A stretch of DNA of 64,000 nucleotides from an uncultured Bacteroidales bacterium (GCA_946055165.1 CAMGFA010000002.1:33620-97619), one strand, 5' to 3'. Numbered from the stretch's first letter, positions 8,417 to 18,309 are shown. A program made the numbers and translations. Notes: generated by a model not told the origin, from the sequence alone.

Positions 8417-9409
8417 CTAAAGATTAGGATTGAGGTCCTTCCAGTTCTCGACTGCAGGGATGATGCCGAGGTTGATGATCTCGTCGCGCATCTTGCAGAG
8501 GTGTGCGTAGGAAGCCTGGAGAGCAGCCATTTCATTTTCAGTTCCGGCAGGGGCGGTGAAGTGTACGCCGCTTGCGTCGATAACTGTAGGCATGGCCATC
8601 ATCACATTCTTGAAACCGCATTTGTCGCAGTTGACATAGCAGCCTGCAGGAAGAGTGAATTTGTCTCCGCCCATAGCAGCCTCAATCATTTTGATTGAAT
8701 TGTATGCAGGGCTCTGGAAAGAAGAACGTCCGCGGAGTTTGATGATTGCCGAACCGCCCTGGATGGTGTTCTGCTTGATTTCAGCCATCTGCTCTTCAGA
8801 AAGACCCATTTCGCAAAGAGGCTTTCCGTCAACTTTCACCTGAGATGCGAATACTGCCATCTGCTCACCGTGTCCACCATAGGTGTGGGCACCTGTTACA
8901 CTGCTCTGAGGCACACCGAAGGCTTTTGCAAGATTGCTCTGCAGACGGGTGGAGTCAAGAGCGGCAAGAGAGGTAAGCTGCTCAGGTTTGAGTCCTGAAT
9001 GGATGAGAGCGGTGAGTGCGGTTACATCGGCAGGGTTGAAGATGACAACCACGTGCTTAACATCCGGGCAGTACTGCTTGATATAGTCACCGAACTGGGC
9101 GGCAATCTGGCAATTGCCTTTGAGCAGATCCTCACGGGTCATACCCTCTTTGCGTGGAGCACCACCCGATGAAACAATGTACTTTGCATCTTTGAAGGCA
9201 ACTTCAGGATCTACGGTCCAGGTAATGTTGGCACCTTCGAAACCGCAGTGATACATTTCTTCCGCTACACCGTGAACGCCCGGCTCGAAAATATCATAGA
9301 GGCAGATGTTCGGAGTAAGGCCCAGCATAAGGGCTGTCTGAGCCATATTGGAACCGATCATTCCGCCGGCACCAACAATGGTCAGTTTTTCGTTTGTCAA
9401 ATATTTCAT
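8417..9409 (-). CDS. mdh: Malate dehydrogenase
   Basis: LTIVGAGGMIGSNMAQTALML Rossmann motif; VIFNPADVTALTAL; GAHTYGGHGEQMAVF. Confidence 0.93.
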   Translation of the reverse strand: MKYLTNEKLTIVGAGGMIGSNMAQTALMLGLTPNICLYDIFEPGVHGVAEEMYHCGFEGANITWTVDPEVAFKDAKYIVSSGGAPRKEGMTREDLLKGNCQIAAQFGDYIKQYCPDVKHVVVIFNPADVTALTALIHSGLKPEQLTSLAALDSTRLQSNLAKAFGVPQSSVTGAHTYGGHGEQMAVFASQVKVDGKPLCEMGLSEEQMAEIKQNTIQGGSAIIKLRGRSSFQSPAYNSIKMIEAAMGGDKFTLPAGCYVNCDKCGFKNVMMAMPTVIDASGVHFTAPAGTENEMAALQASYAHLCKMRDEIINLGIIPAVENWKDLNPNL

Positions 9410-9439
9410 AACTTAATCAATAAAAGTTTCAACGCGCTG

Positions 9440-9447
9440 CAAAGGTA
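9440..9447 (-). promoter_or_regulatory. -7 promoter box for mdh
   Basis: Minus strand TACCTTTG ~30 bp upstream of the ATG. Confidence 0.5.
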
Positions 9448-9488
9448 GCAATTTTATAAGATTTTTATATTATTAAAAGAAAAAACAT

Positions 9489-9496
9489 TATATTTG
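9489..9496 (+). promoter_or_regulatory. -7 promoter box for phosphopantetheinyl transferase gene
   Basis: TATATTTG 19 bp before the ATG at 9516. Confidence 0.5.
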
Positions 9497-9515
9497 CAGC
9501 TGTCAATTGATATTT

Positions 9516-10157
9516 ATGGCACTATTTCTTACAAAAGATCTTGATGACCCCGCGCACTCGCGCGTAGGAGTCTGGCAAATTTCAGAGAGCGAAGAGGAAC
9601 TTCGCGCTATGACGTCCATTCCTTCAGACGAACTTGAGGAAATCTCATATATTAGAAACGGCTCGCTCCGCAAGCAAAAACTCGCAGTCAGGGCATTGTT
9701 GGACGCAATGTTCGAGGAGAAAGTGTATCTTTCCCATCACGACAACGGCAAGCCCTACATTGAGAACAACGCAATCAACATCAGCATCACCCACACCGAG
9801 AAATATGTGGCAGTGATTCTGAACGATACCGAAGACGTGGGAATAGACTGCGAATCGCTGGACCGCGATTTTTCGGCAGTTGAAAAGAAGGCCCTTTCGG
9901 AAGACGAAATCGACGATTTGGACGATGGGCAGAAAAATGAGCAGCTGGCCATCTACTGGTGCGCCAAGGAAGCTATCTACAAGCTCACCTCCCAGTACGA
10001 TGTGGATTTCGCCGAGCAGATTGAAATAGAGGACTTCCGCCTGCGTGATGAAGGTGAGCTGCACGCCACTTTCACCGACAAGGACGGCTATGAGCAGGAC
10101 CTGGACTTGCTCTATTTTACATTCGACCGCCACGTTCTGGTATGCGTGTCCTCATAG
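9516..10157 (+). CDS. 4'-phosphopantetheinyl transferase superfamily protein
   Basis: NISITHTEKYVAVILNDTEDVGIDCE and YWCAKEAIYKL Sfp/AcpS-type motifs; ATG at 9516 preferred over TTG at 9507. Confidence 0.85.
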   Translation: MALFLTKDLDDPAHSRVGVWQISESEEELRAMTSIPSDELEEISYIRNGSLRKQKLAVRALLDAMFEEKVYLSHHDNGKPYIENNAINISITHTEKYVAVILNDTEDVGIDCESLDRDFSAVEKKALSEDEIDDLDDGQKNEQLAIYWCAKEAIYKLTSQYDVDFAEQIEIEDFRLRDEGELHATFTDKDGYEQDLDLLYFTFDRHVLVCVSS

Positions 10158-10216
10158 TTGTGGAAAAGTAACAAAACAGTTATCTGTTTTGAATTATTAA
10201 AATTTGAAATTTACGC

Positions 10217-10253
10217 AATCCCTTGACAATTAAAATGTTGCCAAGGGATTTTT
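10217..10253 (+). terminator. Terminator downstream of phosphopantetheinyl transferase
   Basis: AATCCCTTG-N16-CAAGGGATTTTT. Confidence 0.75.
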
Positions 10254-10307
10254 CAATTGTGGAAAACTTTATTTCCGAAAAATGATATAAACATAGCACG
10301 AAAAGCA

Positions 10308-10315
10308 TATCTTTG
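10308..10315 (+). promoter_or_regulatory. -7 promoter box for nrdDG
   Basis: TATCTTTG ~50 bp before nrdD ATG; no clear -33 TTG. Confidence 0.45.
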
Positions 10316-10366
10316 CACTACAGTAATCCTTGTCCCCAAAGGCAGGGAAATAATTTTCTCACCACT

Positions 10367-12574
10367 ATGATCAAGCAAGTAATAAAAAGAGACGGTCGCA
10401 AGGTCGAATTCAACAACCAGAAGATTGTTGCCGCAATACTCAAGGCAATGGCCGTAACCGAAGAAGGCGAAGACATTGTCCTTGCCGCAAAGATAGCAGA
10501 CAGCATTTCCAGGAACAACCGCGAAGAGATGAGCGTGGAAGAAATCCAGGACTGCGTGGAAATGGAACTCATGAAGAGCCCCCGCAAGGAAGTGGCCAAG
10601 CGTTATATAGCATACCGCAACCAGCGCAACCTTGCCCGCAAGGCAAAGACCCGCGAAATCTTCCAGGAAATCATCGATGCCCAGGCCAATGACATCACCC
10701 GCGAAAACGCCAACATGAATGCCGACACTCCTGCCGGAATGATGATGAAGTTCGCATCGGAGGCCACCAAGACCTATGTTGACGAGTGCCTGCTTGCAGA
10801 AGATGTGCGCGAGGCCGTGGTCGGAGGCTACATCCACATCCACGACAAGGACTATTACCCTACCAAGAGTCTCACCTGTCTGCAGCACCCTCTCGACCTC
10901 ATCCTCGAGCACGGGCTCAAGGCCGGACACGGCGAGAGCCGCCCAGCAAAGCGCATCGAGACCGCATCGGTCCTGGCTTGTATCTCAATGGAAACGGTGC
11001 AGAACGAAATGCACGGAGGTCAGGCCATCCCGGCATTCGACTTTTACCTTGCCCCTTATGTGAGAAAAACCTTCCAGGAAGAACTGCGCAAACTCGCAGC
11101 TTATGACAATACCGACTACAGCCACCTTTACGATACTCCTATCTCTGACTATCTGAAACGCGACCTCACGGGTATGAGCGGAGACGAAAGGGCTGTGCAG
11201 CAGTGCATCAACCAAACGGTTGGCCGCGTGCACCAGGCAATGGAGGCCTTCGTACACAATATGAACACCATCCACTCCCGTGGAGGCAACCAGGTGGTAT
11301 TCAGCTCAATCAACTATGGAACGGACACATCGGCAGAAGGCCGCTGTGTTATCCGTGAAATCCTCAACACTACCTACGAAGGTGTGGGCAACGGCTCCAC
11401 CGCCATTTTCCCAATCCAGATATGGAAAAAGAAAAGGGGCGTGAGCTATCTCCCGGGCGACCCTAACTACGACCTTTACAAGTTTGCCTGCAAGGTTACT
11501 GCCCGCCGTTTCTTCCCGAACTTCCTCAATCTGGACGCCACTTACAACCAGGATCCAGACTGGAAGGCCGACGACCCTAAGCGTTATATCCACGAAGTTG
11601 CCACCATGGGCTGCCGTACACGCGTGTTCGACAACAAGTTCGGTCCGCGCACTTCTATCGGCCGCGGCAACCTCAGCTTCACAACAATCAATATCGTGAG
11701 AATAGCCATCGAGTGCCGCGCCATCGAGAACAGGGATGAGAGGATTGCGGCCTTTATGGAGAAGCTCGACTGGGCTCTTGACATTTCTGCAAAGCAGCTC
11801 AACGACCGCTTCAACTTCCAGAAGACCGCGCTCAAGAAGCAGTTCCCTCTGCTTATGAACGGCTTGTGGATGGGCTCCGAAGAGCTCCGGCCGAACGATA
11901 CCATTGAGAGCATCCTCAACCAGGGTACCCTTGCTATCGGCTTCATCGGCCTGGCAGAAACCCTGATTGCCCTCATCGGCAAGCACCACGGCGAAAGCGA
12001 GGAGGCCCAGGAGCTCGGCCTGCGGATTGTAAAGCATATGCGCGAGAGAATCAACGGCTATTCAGAGAGCTACCAGCACAATTTCAGCCTTTTCGCAACC
12101 CCTGCAGAGGGTCTTTCCGGCCGATTCACCAAGATGGACAAGAAGAAATTCGGAATCATCCCGGGAGTTACGGACAAGGACTACTACACCAACTCCAGCC
12201 ACGTTCCGGTTTACTACCACTGTACGCCTGAGCACAAGGCCAAAATCGAAGGTCCATACCACAAATACGAGGGTGCCGGCCATATCTTCTATGTGGAAAT
12301 CGACGGCGATGCAACGCACAATCCTGAGGCCATCATGAATATTGTGGACCTTATGGACAAGTACGACATCGGCTACGGAAGCGTGAACCACAACCGCAAC
12401 CGCTGTCTGGATTGCGGCTACGAAGATGCAAGCGAAGACCTCAAGGAGTGCCCTCACTGCCATTCTACCAACATAGATACTCTGCAGCGCATTACGGGCT
12501 ATCTCGTGGGAACCACCAACCGCTGGAACAGCGGCAAGCTGGCAGAACTCAAGGACCGTGTCGTTCACGAATAA
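10367..12574 (+). CDS. nrdD: Anaerobic ribonucleoside-triphosphate reductase (class III)
   Basis: ATP-cone start (MIKQVIKRDGRKVEFN); C-terminal Zn site CLDCGYE...CPHC; RITGYLVG glycyl-radical loop. Confidence 0.96.
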   Translation: MIKQVIKRDGRKVEFNNQKIVAAILKAMAVTEEGEDIVLAAKIADSISRNNREEMSVEEIQDCVEMELMKSPRKEVAKRYIAYRNQRNLARKAKTREIFQEIIDAQANDITRENANMNADTPAGMMMKFASEATKTYVDECLLAEDVREAVVGGYIHIHDKDYYPTKSLTCLQHPLDLILEHGLKAGHGESRPAKRIETASVLACISMETVQNEMHGGQAIPAFDFYLAPYVRKTFQEELRKLAAYDNTDYSHLYDTPISDYLKRDLTGMSGDERAVQQCINQTVGRVHQAMEAFVHNMNTIHSRGGNQVVFSSINYGTDTSAEGRCVIREILNTTYEGVGNGSTAIFPIQIWKKKRGVSYLPGDPNYDLYKFACKVTARRFFPNFLNLDATYNQDPDWKADDPKRYIHEVATMGCRTRVFDNKFGPRTSIGRGNLSFTTINIVRIAIECRAIENRDERIAAFMEKLDWALDISAKQLNDRFNFQKTALKKQFPLLMNGLWMGSEELRPNDTIESILNQGTLAIGFIGLAETLIALIGKHHGESEEAQELGLRIVKHMRERINGYSESYQHNFSLFATPAEGLSGRFTKMDKKKFGIIPGVTDKDYYTNSSHVPVYYHCTPEHKAKIEGPYHKYEGAGHIFYVEIDGDATHNPEAIMNIVDLMDKYDIGYGSVNHNRNRCLDCGYEDASEDLKECPHCHSTNIDTLQRITGYLVGTTNRWNSGKLAELKDRVVHE

Positions 12575-13070
12575 AATATCCGTTCTGGACATAGTGCAGC
12601 AGACCATGGCCGACGGGCCCGGTCTGCGCACTTCCATATATTGTGCCGGCTGCCGTCACCACTGTCCGGGATGCCATAATCCCCAGTCCTGGGATATAAA
12701 CAACGGCCATTGGATGAGCATAGACGAGCTGATGGAAATCATAAAGGCGGACAGCATCTCCAATGTCTCTTTCAGCGGCGGCGACCCTTTCTATCAGGCA
12801 GCTGCCTTTACCGAGCTGGCAAGGCGCATAAAGGCCGAGACGGACAAGAACATCTGGTGCTGGACAGGTTTCACCATAGAGCAGATCGAGGCCGATGCCG
12901 AAATGTCCCGAATGCTCCAGTATATCGATACCCTTGTGGACGGACCCTTCATTCTCGAGCAGAGGGACACCAGCCTTCTCTTCCGGGGTTCGCCCAACCA
13001 GAGAATCATCCATCTCACTCCTGTGGAGGAAGACATCTGTCCAGGAGCTGTGGAAATTACACTGAAATAA
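12558..13070 (+). CDS. nrdG: Anaerobic ribonucleoside-triphosphate reductase activating protein
   Basis: Radical SAM cysteine cluster CAGCRHHCPGCHNPQSWD; overlaps the nrdD 3' end. Confidence 0.94.
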   Translation: MSFTNKISVLDIVQQTMADGPGLRTSIYCAGCRHHCPGCHNPQSWDINNGHWMSIDELMEIIKADSISNVSFSGGDPFYQAAAFTELARRIKAETDKNIWCWTGFTIEQIEADAEMSRMLQYIDTLVDGPFILEQRDTSLLFRGSPNQRIIHLTPVEEDICPGAVEITLK

Positions 13071-13074
13071 AAAA

Positions 13075-13103
13075 GAAGCGGAGCTCTTAAAAGCCCCGCT
13101 TCT
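13075..13103. terminator. Terminator between convergent nrdG and porin gene
   Basis: GAAGCGGAGC-N8-GCCCCGCTTCTTTC imperfect 10-bp stem. Confidence 0.7.
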
Positions 13104-13114
13104 TTCGTTCTGAT

Positions 13115-14422
13115 TTAAAATGTGAATTTTGTCATAAGCTGAATACGGTGATTGTAAACCCAGTGCAGATTGTCGGTGGCGAGACCGTGAAGGTTTACGC
13201 ACTGCTTATGCACAGTTCCTTTGGAGTCCGTCAAGCTTGCATAAGCTCCGTATTGTGCGGCAGTAAGCTGATATTCAAGTGCAAGGGTGAATCGTCCCGG
13301 ATTCCAGCTCAAGGTAGGAGTCAGGCGGAAGGCCGAATTCACGTTGGGATAGGCGCTCTTGCACAGCCAGTGCGCGGCGGCATCGGCAAGGGAATCGGAC
13401 CCCTCTACAGGCACAAGTTCGTCCATCGTGCCAAAGCATTTGAGATAGCCGGCGAAGAACGACACTTTGTACTCTTTTCCGTAAGAAGCAGAAAGCCAAG
13501 AAGATGAAGTGAGGGTTGGGGTATATTCCCAGCTGCCATCTTCGTTTATGGTACTAACTCCGTAGCCGCCCAGCATATTCATATGCTCTCCCGCCTGGGC
13601 CAGCAGGGATTTGGCCTTTATGCTGAAAAGTCCCTTCTTGTACTGCAGGTATGCAAAGCCCATAAAGGTGTTAAGCCTTTCGTTGACAAGGAGCTTGCTG
13701 GCAGTCATCACCCGTGGGCTGATGCTGAGCATGTCCACGCCTAGGCGGGCGGTAAAGCCCTTGTGGGAATAGTTTGCGCTGGCGAACAGTTCCGGGGTTC
13801 TGGAGTATTTCTGGTAATTGGCCGATGCGCCCTCCGGTCCGGCAGAGGTGTACTGCACCTGCCAGGAAGCCACGGCGTTGATACTCCATTTGCTGCTGGC
13901 CGGCCATAGCAGATTCACCTGTGGAGTACGGTGGAAAGGCCCGAAAGGCACTGCTGTTTCAAGGGCAATGCAGTCCGGTATATCGGCTGCCAGCGGGTGC
14001 CATGCCTGGCCGAGCCTCAGCCTCAGGCCCTTTGGCGCGGTAATGTCGAAATAGGCCTGCCTCAAACGGAAGGCGGCGGTGCCGGTGACACCGCTGAGCC
14101 CGCTGTAGAAGTCGGCTTCGATTTTTGCGCTGAATGAATAATCCTTGTAGTTGTAGCCTTTCACATCCACTCCAAGACGTGAGGTCAGAGACGACCATTT
14201 GGCCGTAGGGACGGCGTTGAGGTCCTGACCCTGCCCGTTGTCGTTCACGTCTAGCGGCAGATAGTTGTACAACTCTGCTGTGCCCGATTTGCAGGCACGG
14301 CTGTCGTAGGTGTAATAATTGCGGACGAAGCCGTAGAACTGAATCTGGGGCTTGTCCTGTGCGAAAGCACTGGCGCTCAACCACGCCAGTGCTCCCACAA
14401 AAAGTATTTTCTTGAAATTCAT
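13115..14422 (-). CDS. Outer-membrane porin-like beta-barrel protein
   Basis: Signal peptide ending SASAFAQ; IQFYGFVRNYYTYDSR; alternating beta-strand pattern; terminal aromatic FTF. Confidence 0.7.
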   Translation of the reverse strand: MNFKKILFVGALAWLSASAFAQDKPQIQFYGFVRNYYTYDSRACKSGTAELYNYLPLDVNDNGQGQDLNAVPTAKWSSLTSRLGVDVKGYNYKDYSFSAKIEADFYSGLSGVTGTAAFRLRQAYFDITAPKGLRLRLGQAWHPLAADIPDCIALETAVPFGPFHRTPQVNLLWPASSKWSINAVASWQVQYTSAGPEGASANYQKYSRTPELFASANYSHKGFTARLGVDMLSISPRVMTASKLLVNERLNTFMGFAYLQYKKGLFSIKAKSLLAQAGEHMNMLGGYGVSTINEDGSWEYTPTLTSSSWLSASYGKEYKVSFFAGYLKCFGTMDELVPVEGSDSLADAAAHWLCKSAYPNVNSAFRLTPTLSWNPGRFTLALEYQLTAAQYGAYASLTDSKGTVHKQCVNLHGLATDNLHWVYNHRIQLMTKFTF

Positions 14423-14423
14423 T

Positions 14424-15845
14424 TTAGAATCCTATGAATATGAGGACGGAATAGCCCAATACCAGACCTACTATACCCATAATCACACCCATCTTGGCCA
14501 TATCCTTGGTCTCAACCAGGCCGGTAGAGCTGGCGATGGCATTTGGCGGAGTGCTGATAGGCAGGATCATCGCAACTGAAGTTGAAATTGCAAGACCGAT
14601 GAGCAGTGCGGAGGAGCCTCCGAATGCGCTGAGGTCAACTGCAGCGGCAACAGTGGCGAGAATAGGCAGGAGCAGGTTCGCAGCAGAGGTGTGGGAGAGG
14701 AAGTTTGCGATGGCATATCCCACGATTCCAGAAACGATGATGACAACCAGTGCCGGCATTGTTGCGAATGGAATGGTGTCCACCAGAACTTTGGCAAGAC
14801 CTGTCTTCATGAGGGCTGTACCGAGGGCCAGACCGCCGGCAACCATCCAGAGCACATCCCAGTTGATTTCCTTGAAGTCGTTCTTGGAGAACACTCCGGT
14901 TGCAACGAAGATTGCGAACGGTATGAGGGCAACTTCATTGGAGTTGAGTCCGGTGATTTTTTCGGGGATGAGCCAGAGTGCGATTGTGATCACGAAGGTT
15001 GCGGCAACAACCCAGAAGTGGAAGTCCTTCTTGCGGTCGGCATTGATTTCGAGCTTGATCTCCTTGGCTTTGAACGGGAAGAACATAAGCAGGAAGAACC
15101 AGGCAATGAGAAGCATTACGAGTACGAAAGGAACCATTCTCACGCACCACTCTCCGAAACCTATTTCGATTCCGAGATTCTCCTTGAGGTAACCAAGGGC
15201 AATCACGTTAGGAGGGGTTCCGATAGGGGTTCCAATACCGCCGATGTTGGCACCGATAGGGATTGCAAGAGCCAGACCGATGCGTCCTTTTCCGTCGGCA
15301 GGGAGGTTCTTGAGAACCGGTGCGAGGAAAGCGAGCATCATGGCTGCGGTGGCCGTGTTGCTCATGAACATAGAGAATACTGCAACTACGAGCAGGATTC
15401 CCAGAAGCACGGTCTTAGGGTTTTTGCCGAAAGGTGCGAGGAGCACTTTTGCCAGAACCACATCCAGTCCCACCTTGGTTGCGGCGATGGCAAGCACGAA
15501 TCCGCCCATGAAGAGCATGATGGTAGGGCTTGCGAACTGGGCCATGAAGTCCTTGTAGCTGACAAGTGTTCCAAGATTGTCCCCTGTGCGAAGGAAGGCG
15601 AACTGACCGTCAGAAACGGTAAAAATCAGCAGAACCATCGTGATTATGGATGTAGCCCAGGCCGGAACTACTTCCAGAATCCACATGGCAGCTGCAAAAA
15701 CGAAAAGAGCGATTGTCCTCTGCTGGACAAGTGTAAGACCTGCTATGCCGAACCATTGGGTAGGCATTAAGAAAAGGACTACCGATACAATAAGCAGAAC
15801 AGGCAGCAGCACGCAGTGCTTTACGCTGAATTTCTTTTCTTTCAT
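14424..15845 (-). CDS. SLC13/DASS-family anion (di/tricarboxylate) : Na+ symporter
   Basis: Multiple TM helices; FMSNTATAAMMLAFLAP, GANIGGIGTPIGTPPN, MILPISTPPNAIA signatures. Confidence 0.92.
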   Translation of the reverse strand: MKEKKFSVKHCVLLPVLLIVSVVLFLMPTQWFGIAGLTLVQQRTIALFVFAAAMWILEVVPAWATSIITMVLLIFTVSDGQFAFLRTGDNLGTLVSYKDFMAQFASPTIMLFMGGFVLAIAATKVGLDVVLAKVLLAPFGKNPKTVLLGILLVVAVFSMFMSNTATAAMMLAFLAPVLKNLPADGKGRIGLALAIPIGANIGGIGTPIGTPPNVIALGYLKENLGIEIGFGEWCVRMVPFVLVMLLIAWFFLLMFFPFKAKEIKLEINADRKKDFHFWVVAATFVITIALWLIPEKITGLNSNEVALIPFAIFVATGVFSKNDFKEINWDVLWMVAGGLALGTALMKTGLAKVLVDTIPFATMPALVVIIVSGIVGYAIANFLSHTSAANLLLPILATVAAAVDLSAFGGSSALLIGLAISTSVAMILPISTPPNAIASSTGLVETKDMAKMGVIMGIVGLVLGYSVLIFIGF

Positions 15846-15850
15846 TATAG

Positions 15851-15901
15851 ATGACTATTTAAAAATTTTGCGTCGCAAAAAAGCGGCGCAAAATTAGTCA
15901 T
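15851..15901 (-). promoter_or_regulatory. Nested inverted repeat in the gdhA-transporter gap, overlapping a -7-like box
   Basis: AATTTTGCGTCGC-A6-GCGGCGCAAAATT flanked by ATGACTA/TAGTCAT; minus-strand TAATTTTG at 15889-15896. Confidence 0.6.
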
Positions 15902-15923
15902 TATTTTTGGGATATCCTATTAC

Positions 15924-17267
15924 TTAGATAATACCCTGCTCAAGCATGGCGGTTGCCACCTTCATAAAGCCGGCGATGTTGGCACCCTTCACATAGTCAA
16001 TGCTGCCGTCCGGCTGGGTTCCGTATTTCACGCACTGCTCGTGGATGGATTTCATTATGAAGTGCAGCTTCTGGTCCACTTCCTCGCCGCTCCAGCTGAT
16101 GTGGGAGGCATTCTGGGTCATTTCGAGGCCCGATGTTGCCACACCGCCTGCGTTTACTGCCTTGCCCGGGGCAAAGAGAACGCCATTGTGCTGGAAATAC
16201 TTGATGGCATCGGGCTGGCAACCCATATTGCTTACCTCGCAGCAGCACCAGCAGCCATTGGCCTTGAGCTCGGCGGCATCGTCGGCCGAAAGCTCGTTCT
16301 GGAAAGCGCAAGGCAGGGCAATGTCGCAAGCCACGCTCCAGGCCTTCTTGCCTGCAGTGAACTGTGCCTTTTCAGGGAAGCGGGTGGCCATATCCTCCAC
16401 GCGGTTGCGGTTCGAGGCCCTCATGTCGAGCATATAGTCTATCATTTCTGCGTCGATTCCATCAGGGATGTGGCAGACGCCGTCCGGTCCGGAGATGGCG
16501 ATAACCTTGGCTCCGAGTTCGGTAGCCTTCTTGCAGGCACCCCAGGCCACGTTTCCGAAGCCGGATATGGCAAGCTTGCAGCCTGCGATGTCCTTTCCGG
16601 CCTTGTGCAGAAGGTTCTGGGTGAAATAGAGAGCGCCGTAACCGGTGGCCTCAGGACGGAGGATGGAGCCTCCCCAGGTAGAGCCTTTTCCGGTGAGAAC
16701 GCCGGTATTGTATTCTCTTGCGAGTTTCTTGTACATTCCGTAGAGGTAGCCGATTTCGCGTCCGCCAACACCCACGTCGCCGGCAGGGATGTCCTGGTCC
16801 GGGCCGATGCACTGCCAGAGTTCGGTCATAAAGGCCTGGCAGAAGCGCATTATCTCGTCGTTGCTCTTGCCAACCGGGTCGAAGTCCGAGCCACCCTTGG
16901 CTCCACCCATAGGAAGAGTGGTGAGAGCATTCTTGAAGGTCTGCTCAAAGCCGAGGAACTTGAGCATCGAAGGGGTAACAGCTCTGTGGAAGCGGAGACC
17001 TCCCTTGTACGGGCCGATGGCAGAGTTGAACTGGACGCGGTAGCCGGTGTTGGTCTGGACCTCGCCTGCATCGTCAATCCAGGTTACACGGAAGGTGAAG
17101 ATGCGGTCAGGTTCCACCATTCTCTCCACAATCTTGGCCTTCTCAAATTCAGGATGCTGATTATAAACTTCTTCTACGCTTTCGAGCACTTCCTGCACTG
17201 CCTGAAGATACTCGCTTTCTCCAGGATATTTTGCCTGGAGTTTTGACATTATTTCTTTAGTGTTCAT
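15924..17267 (-). CDS. gdhA: Glutamate dehydrogenase (NADP-type family)
   Basis: GPYKGGLRFHRAVTPSMLKFLGFEQTFKNALTTLPMGGAKGGSDFDP. Confidence 0.97.
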   Translation of the reverse strand: MNTKEIMSKLQAKYPGESEYLQAVQEVLESVEEVYNQHPEFEKAKIVERMVEPDRIFTFRVTWIDDAGEVQTNTGYRVQFNSAIGPYKGGLRFHRAVTPSMLKFLGFEQTFKNALTTLPMGGAKGGSDFDPVGKSNDEIMRFCQAFMTELWQCIGPDQDIPAGDVGVGGREIGYLYGMYKKLAREYNTGVLTGKGSTWGGSILRPEATGYGALYFTQNLLHKAGKDIAGCKLAISGFGNVAWGACKKATELGAKVIAISGPDGVCHIPDGIDAEMIDYMLDMRASNRNRVEDMATRFPEKAQFTAGKKAWSVACDIALPCAFQNELSADDAAELKANGCWCCCEVSNMGCQPDAIKYFQHNGVLFAPGKAVNAGGVATSGLEMTQNASHISWSGEEVDQKLHFIMKSIHEQCVKYGTQPDGSIDYVKGANIAGFMKVATAMLEQGII

Positions 17268-17288
17268 ATTGAATGAATAAAGTGGTTA

Positions 17289-18308
17289 TCATTTTACTTC
17301 CCAGGTGCTTCCGCTTCGCAGAAGGTCGTCCACGCAGTGGATGGTGGACTTGCGGGCCACCTCCTTGAGCTGGTCGCGCACGCCGTCGTCGTAGGTGACA
17401 TCCTTCACATCGCGGATAACTCCCAGGGCCACAGGGAAGTCCGGACCTTTCATGTCCACAAGGGCCATTTGGAGGCCGATATTGTTGCTGTGGGCATCGT
17501 GAGTGAGAATGTCGTCAAGGCTTACTCCGTCTTCGCCGATTGTAACCACCTTGAGGCAGCTTCCGTCGAAGACCAGACCTTTGTCGCGGTTCTTGCCGAA
17601 GACCATCTTTTCGCCCTGACGCAGGATGATGGTGCGGTCGGCGCGGACCGACGGGTCGGAAATGTCCTTGTGGGCTCCGTCATTGAAGATGACGCAGTTC
17701 ACGAGCATTTCCATCACCGAGCAGCCGTCGTGAAGGGCGGCAGCTGTCATAATCTCTTCGTTGAGGGCCAGTTCCACATCCAGGCTGCGTGCAAAGAAGG
17801 TGCCTTTGGCCCCAAGGACAAGGGAGCCCGGATTGAAAGGATGCTCCACTGTTCCGTAAGGCGAGGTTTTGGTTATGGCGCCGAACTTGGAAGTAGGGGA
17901 GTACTGGCCTTTGGTGAGACCATAAATCCGGTTGTTGAAGAGTATTACATTGATGTCGATATTCCTTCTGATGGCGTGGATGAAGTGGTTTCCTCCGATG
18001 GCGAGAGCATCGCCGTCGCCGCAGGCCTGCCATACCGTGAGGTTGGGGTTGGCCACCTTGATTCCTGTGCTTATGGCCGTTGCCCTGCCGTGGATGCTGT
18101 GGAAGCCGTAGGTGTCCATATAATATGGAAGGCGTGACGAGCAGCCTATGCCCGATACCACCACATAGCGTTCCTTCTCATAAGCCAATGCCTGGCTTAC
18201 CTTTGGAAGGGCCCTCTGCAGGGCTGCCAAAACGGCATGGTCGCCGCAACCGGGGCACCATCGTGCCAGCTGGTCGCTCTTGAAATCTTTTGCTGTAAGA
18301 ACTGCCAT
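17289..18308 (-). CDS. korB: 2-oxoacid:ferredoxin oxidoreductase beta subunit
   Basis: WCPGCGDHAVL, GIGCSSRLPYYMDTYGFHSIHGRA, GDGDALAIGGNHFIH TPP motif. Confidence 0.93.
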   Translation of the reverse strand: MAVLTAKDFKSDQLARWCPGCGDHAVLAALQRALPKVSQALAYEKERYVVVSGIGCSSRLPYYMDTYGFHSIHGRATAISTGIKVANPNLTVWQACGDGDALAIGGNHFIHAIRRNIDINVILFNNRIYGLTKGQYSPTSKFGAITKTSPYGTVEHPFNPGSLVLGAKGTFFARSLDVELALNEEIMTAAALHDGCSVMEMLVNCVIFNDGAHKDISDPSVRADRTIILRQGEKMVFGKNRDKGLVFDGSCLKVVTIGEDGVSLDDILTHDAHSNNIGLQMALVDMKGPDFPVALGVIRDVKDVTYDDGVRDQLKEVARKSTIHCVDDLLRSGSTWEVK

Positions 18309-18309
18309 A

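Noticed and set aside
10367-13070. NrdD/NrdG as an unusual radical system
   Set aside because: Standard class III ribonucleotide reductase pair expected in anaerobic Bacteroidales.
14691-15770. 359-aa His/Cys/Glu-rich plus-strand ORF that looks like a metal-binding protein
   Set aside because: Antisense to a conserved DASS transporter; composition is explained by reverse reading of hydrophobic codons.
16041-17246. 401-aa plus-strand ORF
   Set aside because: Antisense to gdhA; shadow ORF from codon bias.
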